Assembly: GCF_017639205.1 (NCBI RefSeq)
Contig: NZ_CP071139.1
Location: 2,542,001-2,606,000, forward strand
DNA: 64,000 nt
From: Streptomyces nojiriensis
GTDB lineage: Bacteria > Actinomycetota > Actinomycetes > Streptomycetales > Streptomycetaceae
Reading direction: 5' to 3'
Shown here: positions 50,910 to 60,023 of the stretch, piece after piece
How the letters are laid out: the number at the start of each line of letters is the position of its first letter
How positions within the stretch are numbered: position 1 is the stretch's first letter
Made by a program: the position numbers and the translations under genes
The notes under the pieces: generated by a model
Databases searched by the model: none
What the model saw: only the letters and a program-made list of their open reading frames with translations
What the model was told of the DNA's origin: nothing

Positions 50910-53231
50910 GTGACAGTTGTGGAGAAAACCGATGAAGAGATTCGCCTTGCACTGGTGATGAACGGGGGCGTCAGCCTCGCGGTCTGGATGGGTGGAGTCA
51001 CGCACGAAATCGATCTGCTGCGGCGTGCCTCCGACCCGGCGGTGCCCCTCGCAACGGTCCGCGGAAGTGACCAGCCGGTCTTCGATCGGTGGCGAGGCGC
51101 ATGTGACGGTTCGTCGGGAGGCCCACGGCGCCGTGTCATTGTCGACGTGGTGGCAGGTACGAGCGCCGGCGGACTGAACGGCACCCTTCTCGCCACTGCC
51201 ATCGCGCGAGGTACCGCGCTGGATCCGGCCCCCGGCCTGGAAGGCGAAGACACGGTCCTTCCTAAGCTCAAGAAAATCTGGCGGGAAGACGCCGCCCTGG
51301 CGTTCGACAAGCTGCTGCCTCAGCCGGGTGAGACGCCGCGTCCGTCGATTCTCGATGGCGCCTTCTTCGCCGAGGCCGTCGACGGGGTGCTGGAAAGCAT
51401 TGAACAGGTGCCCGCCGAGGGTGACTCGCTGCCGATCACCTTGTTCGTCACGGCCACGTCGCTGGGGTCAGCCGCACAGAACTACCAGGATGCGTTCGGT
51501 AACCTCATGGCCTGCCCTGATCACCGCCGGGTCTACCGCTTTGAGAAGCAAACCAGTCAGTGCACCTACCAGGCCGACCTCCTGGGTGAGGAGCCGTTGG
51601 AGAACGTATTTGCGAGGGATTTCCGCAACGACTTCAATCCAGCCACTGGCTATCCGAATGTGCTTGCCTCAGCCGCACGCTCCTCCGCTTCGTACCCCCT
51701 CGCCTTCGCACCGGTCTCCGAGTCGCAGATCCCTGTATCCCTGTGGGTGCGAGGGGTGGGCGAACCCTCGTGGGTCATGGACGGCGGCGTCCTGGACAAC
51801 GCGCCCTTCGGGCCGGTGCTGGACGCCATCGCCAGCCGCGAGCTTTCGGGGCCTGTGCGGCGCCTGCTGGCCTACGTGGTGCCCTCCCCGGGTGTCCTCG
51901 GCCCATCCTCAGAGGGGGATGGTGCCCCACCCCTGTGGACCCGTGTCCTGGGCTCGGCGATCGGGCTCCCGCCTGAAGCGGACCTTCGAACAGACGTTGA
52001 GACCATTCAGTCGTTGCTCAGCCAAGCGGACGGGCTCGGTAGCGACAGCACGGCGTTCTTCGCTTCTCTGCTCGGCAACCCTGTCCTGGAGGAGGAGACC
52101 CAGGCAAGGGCCGAGCAGGCTCAAGCAACGGCCGAGTTGCTGCTACCGACCTATCGTGGGGCACGAATCATCGGTGCCATCTTCGAGGCTCGTCGACTGG
52201 TCGCAACCGCATCTCTAGCACCTACACCAACCGCAGAGACCGTCGAAGACCTGGGCGACATCGTTCCCCTCTGGGTACCGGAAGCAGGAGTCAACGGCCT
52301 GGCCGAGGAAGTGTGGCACTGGGGGGTAACCGGAGCGGAGCGGACGGTGCGCTTGTTCGTTCGCGACCTGCGCCGACGCCTGGATATGGCACCCGTAGAG
52401 ACGAATCCAGCCGCCGGCCTCTCCGCGCTGACCAACCTATGGCTCCCGCGTATCGAGGCTGTGAAGCGAGCTTTCACCGAAGGCCTGCAGACAGAACTGC
52501 AGGGGGCGGGAGACGCTCCGGCTGAAGACATCGCGGCGTCGATTAATAGCGTGATCGAAGAGCTCCAGGTTCGTGAGGCGCTGGCCCTGCTCGTAGGCGG
52601 CGCCACGGCGGCCTACCGCGGGGCGGTCACATCTGGACTTTCCCAAGATGAGCTCCTGCAAAGCGCTTTGAACGTCGAAGTCATCTCTCGAGCCTTCCAA
52701 GCAAGGTCACCGTCACGCGCCGTCGCGCCGTTCGAATTCCTTCGGCTGGGCCCTGATGTGAAGACGCCCGTGCTCGGCGAGCCGCTGAGTGGCCAGATCA
52801 TGAGTCAGCCCGAGCGTAAGCTTTATGGCACACAGATGGCGCACTTCGCTGCCTTCGGGCATCCCAGCTGGCGGGACTGGGACTGGCTGGTTGGTCGTCT
52901 GGATGCAGTCGCCCACCTCGGCAATGCGCTGGGCAGGGATGAAGCCTGGGTGTGGGAGACGCAAGTGGCGGTCCTGGAGAGTGAGAGCGTCAGCCTCGAG
53001 AGCCTGTCAACGGGCATGGAATCGATGCTGGACATGTCCTTGCCTCAGCTCATCAACAAACTGAGGGACCTACCAGACAACTATGGGCCCAACCTGGTAC
53101 GCAACCTCGTGGCCTCGGCAGCGGATGGCCTTGCACACCTGGAAAACCCACCTGCCCTGCGGGTGCCCGCCCGAATCCTCGCTCGTGCCCGCAGACCGCT
53201 CAGGTGGTGGCTACGGCGCAAGGGGTTCTAG
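50910..53231 (+). CDS. patatin-like phospholipase-related protein (TIGR03607 type)
   Basis: About 773 residues. The patatin hydrolase domain opens with L-A-L-V-M-N-G-G-V-S-L-A-V-W-M-G-G-V, a signature of the patatin-related family TIGR03607 (with DUF3376). The nucleophile motif is G-T-S-A-G-G (Ser85) and the dyad Asp is in M-D-G-G (Asp291). The long C-terminal region is helical and ends in a basic R-R-P-L-R-W-W-L-R-R-K tail. The expected activity is lipid acyl hydrolysis; the biological role is unknown. The start is uncertain: this GTG precedes the conserved block by ten residues, and an upstream TTG at 50868 keeps the frame. GC content is visibly lower than in its neighbours, indicating transfer. 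It stands alone without a recognisable sensor gene. Confidence 0.8.
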   Translation: MTVVEKTDEEIRLALVMNGGVSLAVWMGGVTHEIDLLRRASDPAVPLATVRGSDQPVFDRWRGACDGSSGGPRRRVIVDVVAGTSAGGLNGTLLATAIARGTALDPAPGLEGEDTVLPKLKKIWREDAALAFDKLLPQPGETPRPSILDGAFFAEAVDGVLESIEQVPAEGDSLPITLFVTATSLGSAAQNYQDAFGNLMACPDHRRVYRFEKQTSQCTYQADLLGEEPLENVFARDFRNDFNPATGYPNVLASAARSSASYPLAFAPVSESQIPVSLWVRGVGEPSWVMDGGVLDNAPFGPVLDAIASRELSGPVRRLLAYVVPSPGVLGPSSEGDGAPPLWTRVLGSAIGLPPEADLRTDVETIQSLLSQADGLGSDSTAFFASLLGNPVLEEETQARAEQAQATAELLLPTYRGARIIGAIFEARRLVATASLAPTPTAETVEDLGDIVPLWVPEAGVNGLAEEVWHWGVTGAERTVRLFVRDLRRRLDMAPVETNPAAGLSALTNLWLPRIEAVKRAFTEGLQTELQGAGDAPAEDIAASINSVIEELQVREALALLVGGATAAYRGAVTSGLSQDELLQSALNVEVISRAFQARSPSRAVAPFEFLRLGPDVKTPVLGEPLSGQIMSQPERKLYGTQMAHFAAFGHPSWRDWDWLVGRLDAVAHLGNALGRDEAWVWETQVAVLESESVSLESLSTGMESMLDMSLPQLINKLRDLPDNYGPNLVRNLVASAADGLAHLENPPALRVPARILARARRPLRWWLRRKGF

Positions 53232-53535
53232 GGGCCTTCCTCGGCCGGCGCGCGTCTCGACTTTATTAATGCTGCAAGAAACATGCTTGAGGCTGGCGAG
53301 CCCATGCACGGTTGCAGGAAAGGGACACGCCAGTGGGACGAAGCGGTGGGCAAACCCTTCGGACTGGCACCGAAAGGTGCAGGTCGCAGCGCAGATAGAG
53401 GACAGCGAGCAGCGGACCCTGCACTCGGCTGCGGGCGGCTCGCCGGGGGCGCGGAACTTCTCGCCGTGCCCCCGTGATCGTCCGCGCCTACGCTGGAAGG
53501 GTCCTATGCCCTCCCTCCGGTGGAAGGGGGCAGCC
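53232..53535. other. right flank of the patatin island
   Basis: 304 bases without a credible gene. The first 250 are AT-richer (TTTATTAATGCTGC near 53262) like the island, and normal GC resumes near 53400. I found no direct repeat matching the left junction, no attachment site and no inverted repeats. Confidence 0.4.
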
Positions 53536-54918
53536 ATGGCTCCCCTGTCGAAGGCGGGCGCGGCCCTGACCGCGCTCCGCGAGGATCTGTCCGGCGAGGT
53601 CTTCGCTCCGGAGGATCCGGGATACGACGAGGCCCGGACCCTCTTCAACGCGATGATCGACCGCAGACCCGCCGTCATCGCCCAGTGCGAGAGCACGGCG
53701 GACGTGGTGACCGCGGTGCGGTTCGCGAGGGAACTGGACCTGAACATCGCCGTGCGCGGCGGCGGGCACAGCGTGGCCGGGATGTCCCTCAACGACGGCG
53801 GCCTCGTCGTGGACCTGCGGCGGATGCACGAGGTGACGGTCCATCCGGCCGCCGGGGCCGCGCACATCGACGGCGGAGCCACCATGAGCCACCTGGACCG
53901 GGCCTGCGAGCCGTACGGACTGGCGACGACCGGCGGCCGCGCCTCCACCACCGGTGTCGGCGGCTACGTACTGGGCGGCGGCAGCGGCTGGCTGGACCGG
54001 AAGTTCGGCCTGGCCGTGGACAACCTGCTGGGCGTGGACCTCGTCACCGCCGACGGCGAGCTCGTCCACGCGACCGCCGAGGAGCACCCGGAGCTGTTCT
54101 GGGGGCTGCACGGCGGCGGCGGGAACTTCGGCATCGCCACCTCGCTGACCCTGCGGCTGTACGAACTGCCCGTCATGTCGATCGCGTTCCTGCTGTACCT
54201 GCCGGAACGCGGACCCGAGGTGGTCCGTGCGTACCGGGACATCATCGAGGCCGCGCCGCCCGAGGCCTCGGGCGCCGCCCTCTACCTCACCGGCCCGCCC
54301 GAGGAGTTCGTCCCGCAGCACCTGGTCGGGCGGCTGCTGGCCGGGGCGCTGCTGACGTACGCGGGCCCCGAGGACGAGATGCGGAGGCTGGCCGAGCCGC
54401 TGCTGGCGATCCCCCACGAGTCGGAGATCGTCACGGCCATCCCGTACGCCGATCTCCAGTGCATGATCGACGACCCGCCCGGCATGCGGAACTACTGGTC
54501 GGCCGAGTACCTCACCGGCTGTCCCGACGCGTTCGTGGACGTCTTCTGCGCCCGCGCCGAGGCCATGCCGGTACCGACCGGCACCCAGCACCTGGTCTTC
54601 CCGCAGGGCGGCGCCGTGGCCTCCGGCCCGGCCGACTACCCGGTGCCGTACCGCGACTCGCCGTGGGCGGTGCACCCGTTCGGGATCTGGGAGGACGCGG
54701 CCGACGACGAGCGCTGCCGGCAGTGGGTCAAGGACGTCCGCGCCGACGCCCGGCCGTGGAGCACCGGCGCGGTCTACCTCAACTTCACCGGGGACGAGGG
54801 CGTGGAGCGGGTGGTCTCCGGCCTCGGAGCCGAGAACATGCAGCGGCTGGGCGCGCTGAAACGCCAGTACGACCCCGACAACATCTTCCGCTTCAACCAC
54901 AACATCCAGCCCGCCTGA
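53536..54918 (+). CDS. FAD-linked oxidoreductase, berberine-bridge type
   Basis: 460 residues. PCMH-type FAD domain: I-A-V-R-G-G-G-H-S-V-A-G holds the His that can carry covalent FAD. A second Cys attachment site is not evident (T-T-G-G-R-A-S-T-T-G-V-G-G), so flavin is probably mono-covalent. F-W-G-L-H-G-G-G-G-N-F-G-I follows, and the C-terminal BBE segment ends N-I-F-R-F-N-H-N-I-Q, where Y-D-P-D-N is typical. Such enzymes oxidise sugars, alkaloids or polyketides. The substrate is unknown. There is no signal peptide. The ATG follows GGAAGGGGG. The PucR regulator gene begins 36 bp downstream and may be co-transcribed. Confidence 0.88.
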   Translation: MAPLSKAGAALTALREDLSGEVFAPEDPGYDEARTLFNAMIDRRPAVIAQCESTADVVTAVRFARELDLNIAVRGGGHSVAGMSLNDGGLVVDLRRMHEVTVHPAAGAAHIDGGATMSHLDRACEPYGLATTGGRASTTGVGGYVLGGGSGWLDRKFGLAVDNLLGVDLVTADGELVHATAEEHPELFWGLHGGGGNFGIATSLTLRLYELPVMSIAFLLYLPERGPEVVRAYRDIIEAAPPEASGAALYLTGPPEEFVPQHLVGRLLAGALLTYAGPEDEMRRLAEPLLAIPHESEIVTAIPYADLQCMIDDPPGMRNYWSAEYLTGCPDAFVDVFCARAEAMPVPTGTQHLVFPQGGAVASGPADYPVPYRDSPWAVHPFGIWEDAADDERCRQWVKDVRADARPWSTGAVYLNFTGDEGVERVVSGLGAENMQRLGALKRQYDPDNIFRFNHNIQPA

Positions 54919-54953
54919 CGATGGAGACGGGTCGGCCGGTAGCGTCCCGCGAT

Positions 54954-56573
54954 ATGGAAAACCAGGGCGGGATCACGGTTCAGCGGGCACTGGAACTGCC
55001 GGGGCTGCGCGGCGGACTGCCGGAGGTGGTGGCCTGCGCCGACCGTCTGGGCCGGACCGTCCGTTGGGTGCACGCGGGCGAGGTGCCGAACATCGCCTCC
55101 CTGCTCAAGGGCGGCGAGCTGCTGCTGACCACGGGCCTGGGCCTCGGCACCCGGCCGGCCGAGCAGCGGGCCTTCGTGCGCCGTCTCGCCGACCGCGGGA
55201 TCGCCGCGCTCGTGGTCGAACTGGGCCCGCGCTTCTCCCGGCTGCCGGCGACCCTCGTGGAGACCGCGCGCTCGGCCGGACTGCCCCTGGTCCAGCTCCA
55301 CCGGGAAGTCCCCTTCGTGGCGGTCACGGAGGAGGTCCACACCGAGATCGTCAACCACCACTACGCCCTGCTCCAGCGGGCCGAGGAGGTCCACCGCCGC
55401 TGTACGGAGGCCCTGCTGGGCGGTGGGGGCATCCCGCAGGTCCTGCGGATCCTGGCCGATTTCACGGGGAACCCGGTCTTCCTGGAGACCCCCGACGGGC
55501 AGCTCCTGTACGCGGCGGGCAGCGCGGCCGGGGACGCGGGCGCGGACCCGCTCCAGGTGTGGGAGGGCCTGCGGGGCCAGCGCGAGGCGGAACCCGCCAC
55601 GAACACGGTGGTGGTCGACGTGCCGGGCGGGGGCCACGGCACCGGCTCGGTCCGGGCCCGGGTCGTCCTGGTCGGTGTCTCGGCCCCGCTGCTCCCGGTG
55701 CACCGGATGGCGGCCGAACGCACGGCGGGCGTCCTGGCCGTCGTCCTGATGCAGGCGCGGCAGGAGGAGGAGCTGGCGGCGCGCGGCCGCGGCGACTTCC
55801 TGACGGACCTGGCGGAGGGCCGCATCTCGGCGGAGGACGCACCGGCGCAGGCCCGGGTCCTGGGCTTCAAGCCGGGCGGCGGTCCGCTGCTGCCGGTGGT
55901 GATGCGGCTGGCCTCGGACCTCGGCCCGTCCGGCAACTGGGCCGTCCTGGCCCGTGCGGTGCTGGAGGAGCTGTCGTCGGTCGGGGTCCCGGTCCTGCTG
56001 GGCGTCCGCCCGGTCGAGGGCCGGGTGCCGCTGCTGGTCTCCCTGCGCGCGGAGTCGGAGCGCACGGCGGTGGCGGACCGGGTCTCGGCCGCGCTGCGGG
56101 CGGGCGTCGAACGCGCGGGCCTGGACCGGGCCGACGCGCCGCCGGCCGTGGTCGTCGGCGTGGCCGGCGGCTGGGCGGCGGCCTCGGCGGGCCTGCGCCA
56201 CGCCGCGGAGACCGCGACGGCGGCCCACGGCCTGCCGGCGCGCCCCTGGTACGACGCGCGCCGCCTGGACATCGACCTGCTGCTGTGGCGGCTGCGCGAA
56301 CACCCCGACCTGGCCGCCTTCGTGGACCGCGCGATCGGGCCGCTGCGCACGCACGACACGACGTCGCGTCCGCCGCTCCTGCCCACGCTGGAGACGTACC
56401 TGGCCCACGCGGGCCGCAAGGCGGAGACGGCGCGCGAGCTCCACCTGAACCGGCAGACGCTGTACAACCGGCTGGCCCGCATCTCGGAGCTCCTGGGCAC
56501 GGACCTGGACGACCCCGAAACGGTCCTCTCCCTGAGCCTGGCCCTCCGCGCCCGCCGCCACACGCCGTCCTGA
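54954..56573 (+). CDS. PucR-family transcriptional regulator
   Basis: 539 residues. An N-terminal PucR ligand-like domain (T-V-Q-R-A-L-E-L-P-G-L-R-G-G and L-L-L-T-T-G-L-G-L) is followed by a GGDEF-like central region and a C-terminal PucR HTH (L-E-T-Y-L-A-H-A-G, then A-R-E-L-H-L-N-R-Q-T-L-Y-N-R-L-A-R-I). PucR proteins control purine, allantoin or amino-acid catabolism. The ATG at 54954 is just before the conserved domain; another at 54921 (3 nt after the oxidase stop) would couple the two genes. Neither has a clear binding site. Its target is possibly the adjacent oxidase (inference). Confidence 0.87.
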   Translation: MENQGGITVQRALELPGLRGGLPEVVACADRLGRTVRWVHAGEVPNIASLLKGGELLLTTGLGLGTRPAEQRAFVRRLADRGIAALVVELGPRFSRLPATLVETARSAGLPLVQLHREVPFVAVTEEVHTEIVNHHYALLQRAEEVHRRCTEALLGGGGIPQVLRILADFTGNPVFLETPDGQLLYAAGSAAGDAGADPLQVWEGLRGQREAEPATNTVVVDVPGGGHGTGSVRARVVLVGVSAPLLPVHRMAAERTAGVLAVVLMQARQEEELAARGRGDFLTDLAEGRISAEDAPAQARVLGFKPGGGPLLPVVMRLASDLGPSGNWAVLARAVLEELSSVGVPVLLGVRPVEGRVPLLVSLRAESERTAVADRVSAALRAGVERAGLDRADAPPAVVVGVAGGWAAASAGLRHAAETATAAHGLPARPWYDARRLDIDLLLWRLREHPDLAAFVDRAIGPLRTHDTTSRPPLLPTLETYLAHAGRKAETARELHLNRQTLYNRLARISELLGTDLDDPETVLSLSLALRARRHTPS

Positions 56574-56582
56574 CGCCACATC

Positions 56583-56672
56583 CAGCCTCGCCGGCGTTTG
56601 AGGCGCGAGGGTGCGGGGGTGCAGGGGGTGCGGGGGCGGAGCCCCCGGAACGGCGGCGCGCCCGGCCGGAAA
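56583..56672. repeat. modular 3'-end repeat, copy B, with hairpin
   Basis: CCTCGCCGGCGTTTGAGGCG is followed by G-rich sequence and the hairpin CGGGGGC-GGA-GCCCCCG (56631-56647), ending in a CGGCGGCGCGCCCGG-type tail. It lies between the convergent PucR and GT4 genes and can terminate both. It lacks the GGGGTACCTCCCA module present in copies A and C. Confidence 0.65.
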
Positions 56673-56732
56673 GAGTACGGGGCGGAGCGCGGGCAGCCGG
56701 ATCGCCGCCGGAATCCGTCACCCCGCCGGGGG

Positions 56733-57854
56733 CTACCTGCGGCGTTCCATCAGTTCGTCGTAGACCGACAGGACCTGCGCCACCGTGTCGTCCTCCGACG
56801 GCCACGTCGCGGCCTGGACGCGCCCCGCGGCCGCCAGCGCGGCCCGGCGGTCCGGGTCGGCCAGCAGGCCGGTCACGGCCGAGGCGAGCGGCCCCGCCTC
56901 TCCCGGCGGGACCAGGACCGCGCCCTCCCCCACCAGCTCCGGGACACCTCCCACCGCCGTGGCCACCAGCGGCACGCCCACCCGCAGCGCCTCCTGCGCC
57001 AGCAGCGCCCGCGCCTCCCACCGGCTCGGCAGCACCGCGAGGTCCGCCGCCGCCAGCAGTTGCACCGCGTCCCGGCGGCGCCCCAGCAGCCGTACCGGGA
57101 GCCCCTCCGCCTCGATCCGCCGGGCGAGCTCCGCCCGCAGCGGCCCCTCCCCCGCGATCACCAGCAGCGGTGACGGGTCCAGGCCGCGCCACTCCCGTGC
57201 CGCGTCGAGCAGTACGGAGTACCCGCGGTGCGGCACCAGGCTGCCGACGGCGATCAGCAGCGGCCGTTCCACCGCGCCGAGTTCCGCCCGTACCTTGCCG
57301 GGGTCGGCCGGCGTCTCGGGACCCGCCGGGCCTGCCGGTACCGCCACCGGGGCCAGCCGCGCGTCCCTGGCGCCCCGCAGCCGCGCGGCGTCCACCTGGT
57401 CGGAGGAGGCCCCGAGCACCACCGCCGCGGCCCGTGCGACGTGCCGCTCCAGCAACCGGCCCAACCGCCCGAGCGCACCGGCCGCCGCGGGGCCGTCGCC
57501 GTGCCAGGTCACCACCAGCGGCACCCGGCGCCCCCGTATGGCCAGGGCGGCGCGCATCCCGGCGCGCACGCCGTGCGCGTGCACGAGGTCCGCCCCGGCG
57601 CAGGCGGCCCGCAGCACGCTGACCGCGTCGGGCGCGAACTCCGCCCCGGCGCCGGTGAAGTCGTACTCCCCCTCCGCCTGGACGGGCGCGCACACCGTGA
57701 CCCGGACCCCGCGCGCGGCGAGGCCGGTCGCGAGCGAGCGTACGTGCGCGCTGCTGCCCGCGCCCGCACCGCCGCCGAGTACCTGCACGGTGCGCAGCGG
57801 CGGCCGGCCGTAGGGCTGGGGCGGAAGGGAGGTGGAGACCGGGGAGCTGCTCAC
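56733..57854 (-). CDS. glycosyltransferase family 4
   Basis: A 373-residue GT-B fold enzyme. The donor-side region has a G-G-G-A-G-A-G-S-S-A-H-V-R N-terminal loop, V-H-A-H-G-V-R-A-G, W-H-G-D-G-P, then G-S-L-V-P-H-R-G-Y, V-I-A-G-E-G-P-L, and the E-x7-E-like P-S-R-W-E-A-R-A-L-L-A-Q-E-A-L. The GTG at 57854 was chosen because GGAG lies 9 nt upstream; the frame is open further 5'. The acceptor is unknown; the position next to recN and a PucR regulator gives no hint. It probably transfers a nucleotide-activated sugar to a lipid or polysaccharide at the cytoplasmic membrane face. Confidence 0.85.
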   Translation of the reverse strand: MSSSPVSTSLPPQPYGRPPLRTVQVLGGGAGAGSSAHVRSLATGLAARGVRVTVCAPVQAEGEYDFTGAGAEFAPDAVSVLRAACAGADLVHAHGVRAGMRAALAIRGRRVPLVVTWHGDGPAAAGALGRLGRLLERHVARAAAVVLGASSDQVDAARLRGARDARLAPVAVPAGPAGPETPADPGKVRAELGAVERPLLIAVGSLVPHRGYSVLLDAAREWRGLDPSPLLVIAGEGPLRAELARRIEAEGLPVRLLGRRRDAVQLLAAADLAVLPSRWEARALLAQEALRVGVPLVATAVGGVPELVGEGAVLVPPGEAGPLASAVTGLLADPDRRAALAAAGRVQAATWPSEDDTVAQVLSVYDELMERRR

Positions 57855-58058
57855 GGGCCGAAGCTCCAGGGTGAGGGAGTCAGATATGTCGCCAAGGATG
57901 CCAGTCCGCACGCGCGTTCCGGGACCATACGGGTGCGGATCCCGTACGAGATACCGCAGGACGACCCTCAGCCTCACCCACACGGGCTACCTCCGGGTCG
58001 GCCGGGGCACGGCGAAGGGCCCGGAACGCCCTGCGTTCCAGGCCCTCGCCGGCGCATC

Positions 58059-59795
58059 TCACGCGTCCGCGCGCGCCGCAGCCAGCAGTTCCTCGGCGTG
58101 CGCCCGGGCCGAGACCGAGTCCTCGTGGCCGGCCAGCATGCGCGACAGCTCGCGGATCCGGTCCTCGCCCTCCAGGACGGTGACCCCGCTCCGGGTGACC
58201 GATCCGTCGTTGGTCTTCTCGACGAGCAGCTGCCGGTCCGCGAAGGCCGCCACCTGCGGCAGGTGCGTGACGACCACGACCTGCGCCGACTTGGCCAGCT
58301 TGGCCAGCCGCCGCCCGACCTCGACCGCCGCCTTGCCGCCGACGCCCGCGTCGACCTCGTCGAAGAGGTAGGTGGGCACCGGGTCGGAGCCCGCGAAGAC
58401 GACCTCGACGGCCAGCATCACCCGGGACAGCTCACCGCCCGAGGCGCCCTTGGCGATCGGCCGCGGCTGGGCGCCGGGGTGCGGGGCCAGCAGCAGCTCG
58501 ACCTCGTCCGCGCCCGAAGGGCCGTAGGCGACCGGGCGGCCGTCCACGTCCACTCCGTCGGGGTCCTCGGCCTGCCGGATGTCGATGGTCACACGGGCGT
58601 GCGGCATCGCCAGCGAGGCCAGCTCCGCCGTCACCGCGGAGGCGAAGCGCGTCGCGGCCTCCACCCGGGCGTCCGTCAGCGCCTGCGCCAGCAGGGACAG
58701 TTCACCGCGCAGTCCGTCGCGCTCGGCGGTCAGCTCGGTGATCCGCTCGTCGTCTCCGTCCAGTTCCAGCAGCCGCGCCGCGCCCTGTTCGGCCCACTCC
58801 AGCACGGCTTCGACGGTGCCCGCGGAGCCGTACTTGCGGGTGAGCTGCGTCAGGGCGGCCCGCCGCTCCTCCACCGCGGCAAGCCGCAGCGGATCGGCGT
58901 CCAGGTCGTCGGCGTAGCCCGCCAGTTCCCCGGCCACGTCGGAGAGCAGGATGCCGAGTTCCCCGATCCGCTCGGCGAGGGCGCCGAGGGCCGGGTCGTG
59001 GGACCGTACGGATTCCAGCGCCCGGTGGGCACCCGCGACGAGCATGTTCGCGTCGACGGCCTCCGGGTCCTCGGGGTTGCCCGCGAGCGCGGCGTGCGCC
59101 AGCTGCGCCGCCGAGGACAGCGATTCGGCGTGTCCGAGCCGCTCCGCCTCGGCCGCGAGTTCGGTGTCCTCGCCGGCCACCGGTTCCACGGCCGCGATCT
59201 CGTCCAGTCCGAAGCGCAGCAGGTCCGCCTCCTGGGCACGCTCCCGGGCCCGGGTGGTGATCTCCTCCAGCTCGACGGCGACGGCGCGGAGCCTGCGGTA
59301 GGCCGAGCCGTACTTCTCCAGCGGGACGGCGACGGCGTCCCCGGCGTACCGGTCGAGGGCCTGCCGCTGCCGGGCGGGGCGCAGCAGGCCCTGCTGGTCG
59401 GTCTGCCCGTGTACGGCGACCAGGTCGTCGGCGAGCTCGGCGAGCAGGCCGACGGGCACGGAGCGGCCGCCGACGTGGGCGCGCGAGCGTCCTTCGGCGG
59501 ACACGGTCCGGCTGATCAGCAGGACGCCGTCGTCGAGCTCGGCCCCGGCCTCCTCGGCGCGTACGGCGGCGGGGGCGTCGGGGCGCATGACAATGCGGCC
59601 CTCGACCACCGCGGCCTTGGCCCCGATCCGTACCAGGGCCGGGTCGGCGCGACCGCCGAGCAGCAGCCCGAGGCTGGTGACGACCATCGTCTTGCCCGCG
59701 CCGGTCTCGCCGGTCACCGCGGTGAATCCGGGCGACAGCTCGACCACCGCGTCGTCGATGACCCCGAGCGACCGTATCCGCATCTCCTCAAGCAC
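58059..59795 (-). CDS. recN: DNA repair protein RecN
   Basis: 578 residues. An SMC-like ATPase that acts at double-strand breaks. Walker A is T-G-E-T-G-A-G-K-T near the N-terminus. A coiled-coil region with long helical repeats lies around residues 150-370. The ABC signature is K-G-A-S-G-G-E-L-S-R and Walker B is Y-L-F-D-E-V-D-A-G-V-G-G. The GTG at 59795 (V-L-E-E-M-R-I-R-S) places the start at the family N-terminus; the frame is open to an ATG 11 codons upstream, but those residues are not family-like. LexA control is expected, but no clear SOS box was recognised upstream. nadK follows upstream at 60024. Confidence 0.95.
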   Translation of the reverse strand: MLEEMRIRSLGVIDDAVVELSPGFTAVTGETGAGKTMVVTSLGLLLGGRADPALVRIGAKAAVVEGRIVMRPDAPAAVRAEEAGAELDDGVLLISRTVSAEGRSRAHVGGRSVPVGLLAELADDLVAVHGQTDQQGLLRPARQRQALDRYAGDAVAVPLEKYGSAYRRLRAVAVELEEITTRARERAQEADLLRFGLDEIAAVEPVAGEDTELAAEAERLGHAESLSSAAQLAHAALAGNPEDPEAVDANMLVAGAHRALESVRSHDPALGALAERIGELGILLSDVAGELAGYADDLDADPLRLAAVEERRAALTQLTRKYGSAGTVEAVLEWAEQGAARLLELDGDDERITELTAERDGLRGELSLLAQALTDARVEAATRFASAVTAELASLAMPHARVTIDIRQAEDPDGVDVDGRPVAYGPSGADEVELLLAPHPGAQPRPIAKGASGGELSRVMLAVEVVFAGSDPVPTYLFDEVDAGVGGKAAVEVGRRLAKLAKSAQVVVVTHLPQVAAFADRQLLVEKTNDGSVTRSGVTVLEGEDRIRELSRMLAGHEDSVSARAHAEELLAAARADA

Positions 59796-60023
59796 GGGAC
59801 GACGATACCGAGGTTTCATGGGTGCCATGTGACGTCACCCGTCCCGAGTTCTCCGAACGCATGTGCTATTTGCGCTCTCCCGGCCGAACTCCCCATCGCG
59901 CCACGGGGATAGAGGCCGGGAACCGGTTCGGACTCAATTCGGCTGAGCGACGCCCTCGACCCCTACGGCGTGTTCTCCCGGGGCCGCTTCGAAGGCCGCA
60001 GCCACCCGCCGCCCCGTGATCCG

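Noticed and set aside
53260..53480. Attachment site or integrase remnant at the right end of the patatin island
   Set aside because: No direct repeat with the left junction, no tRNA and no integrase-like frame could be found by eye.
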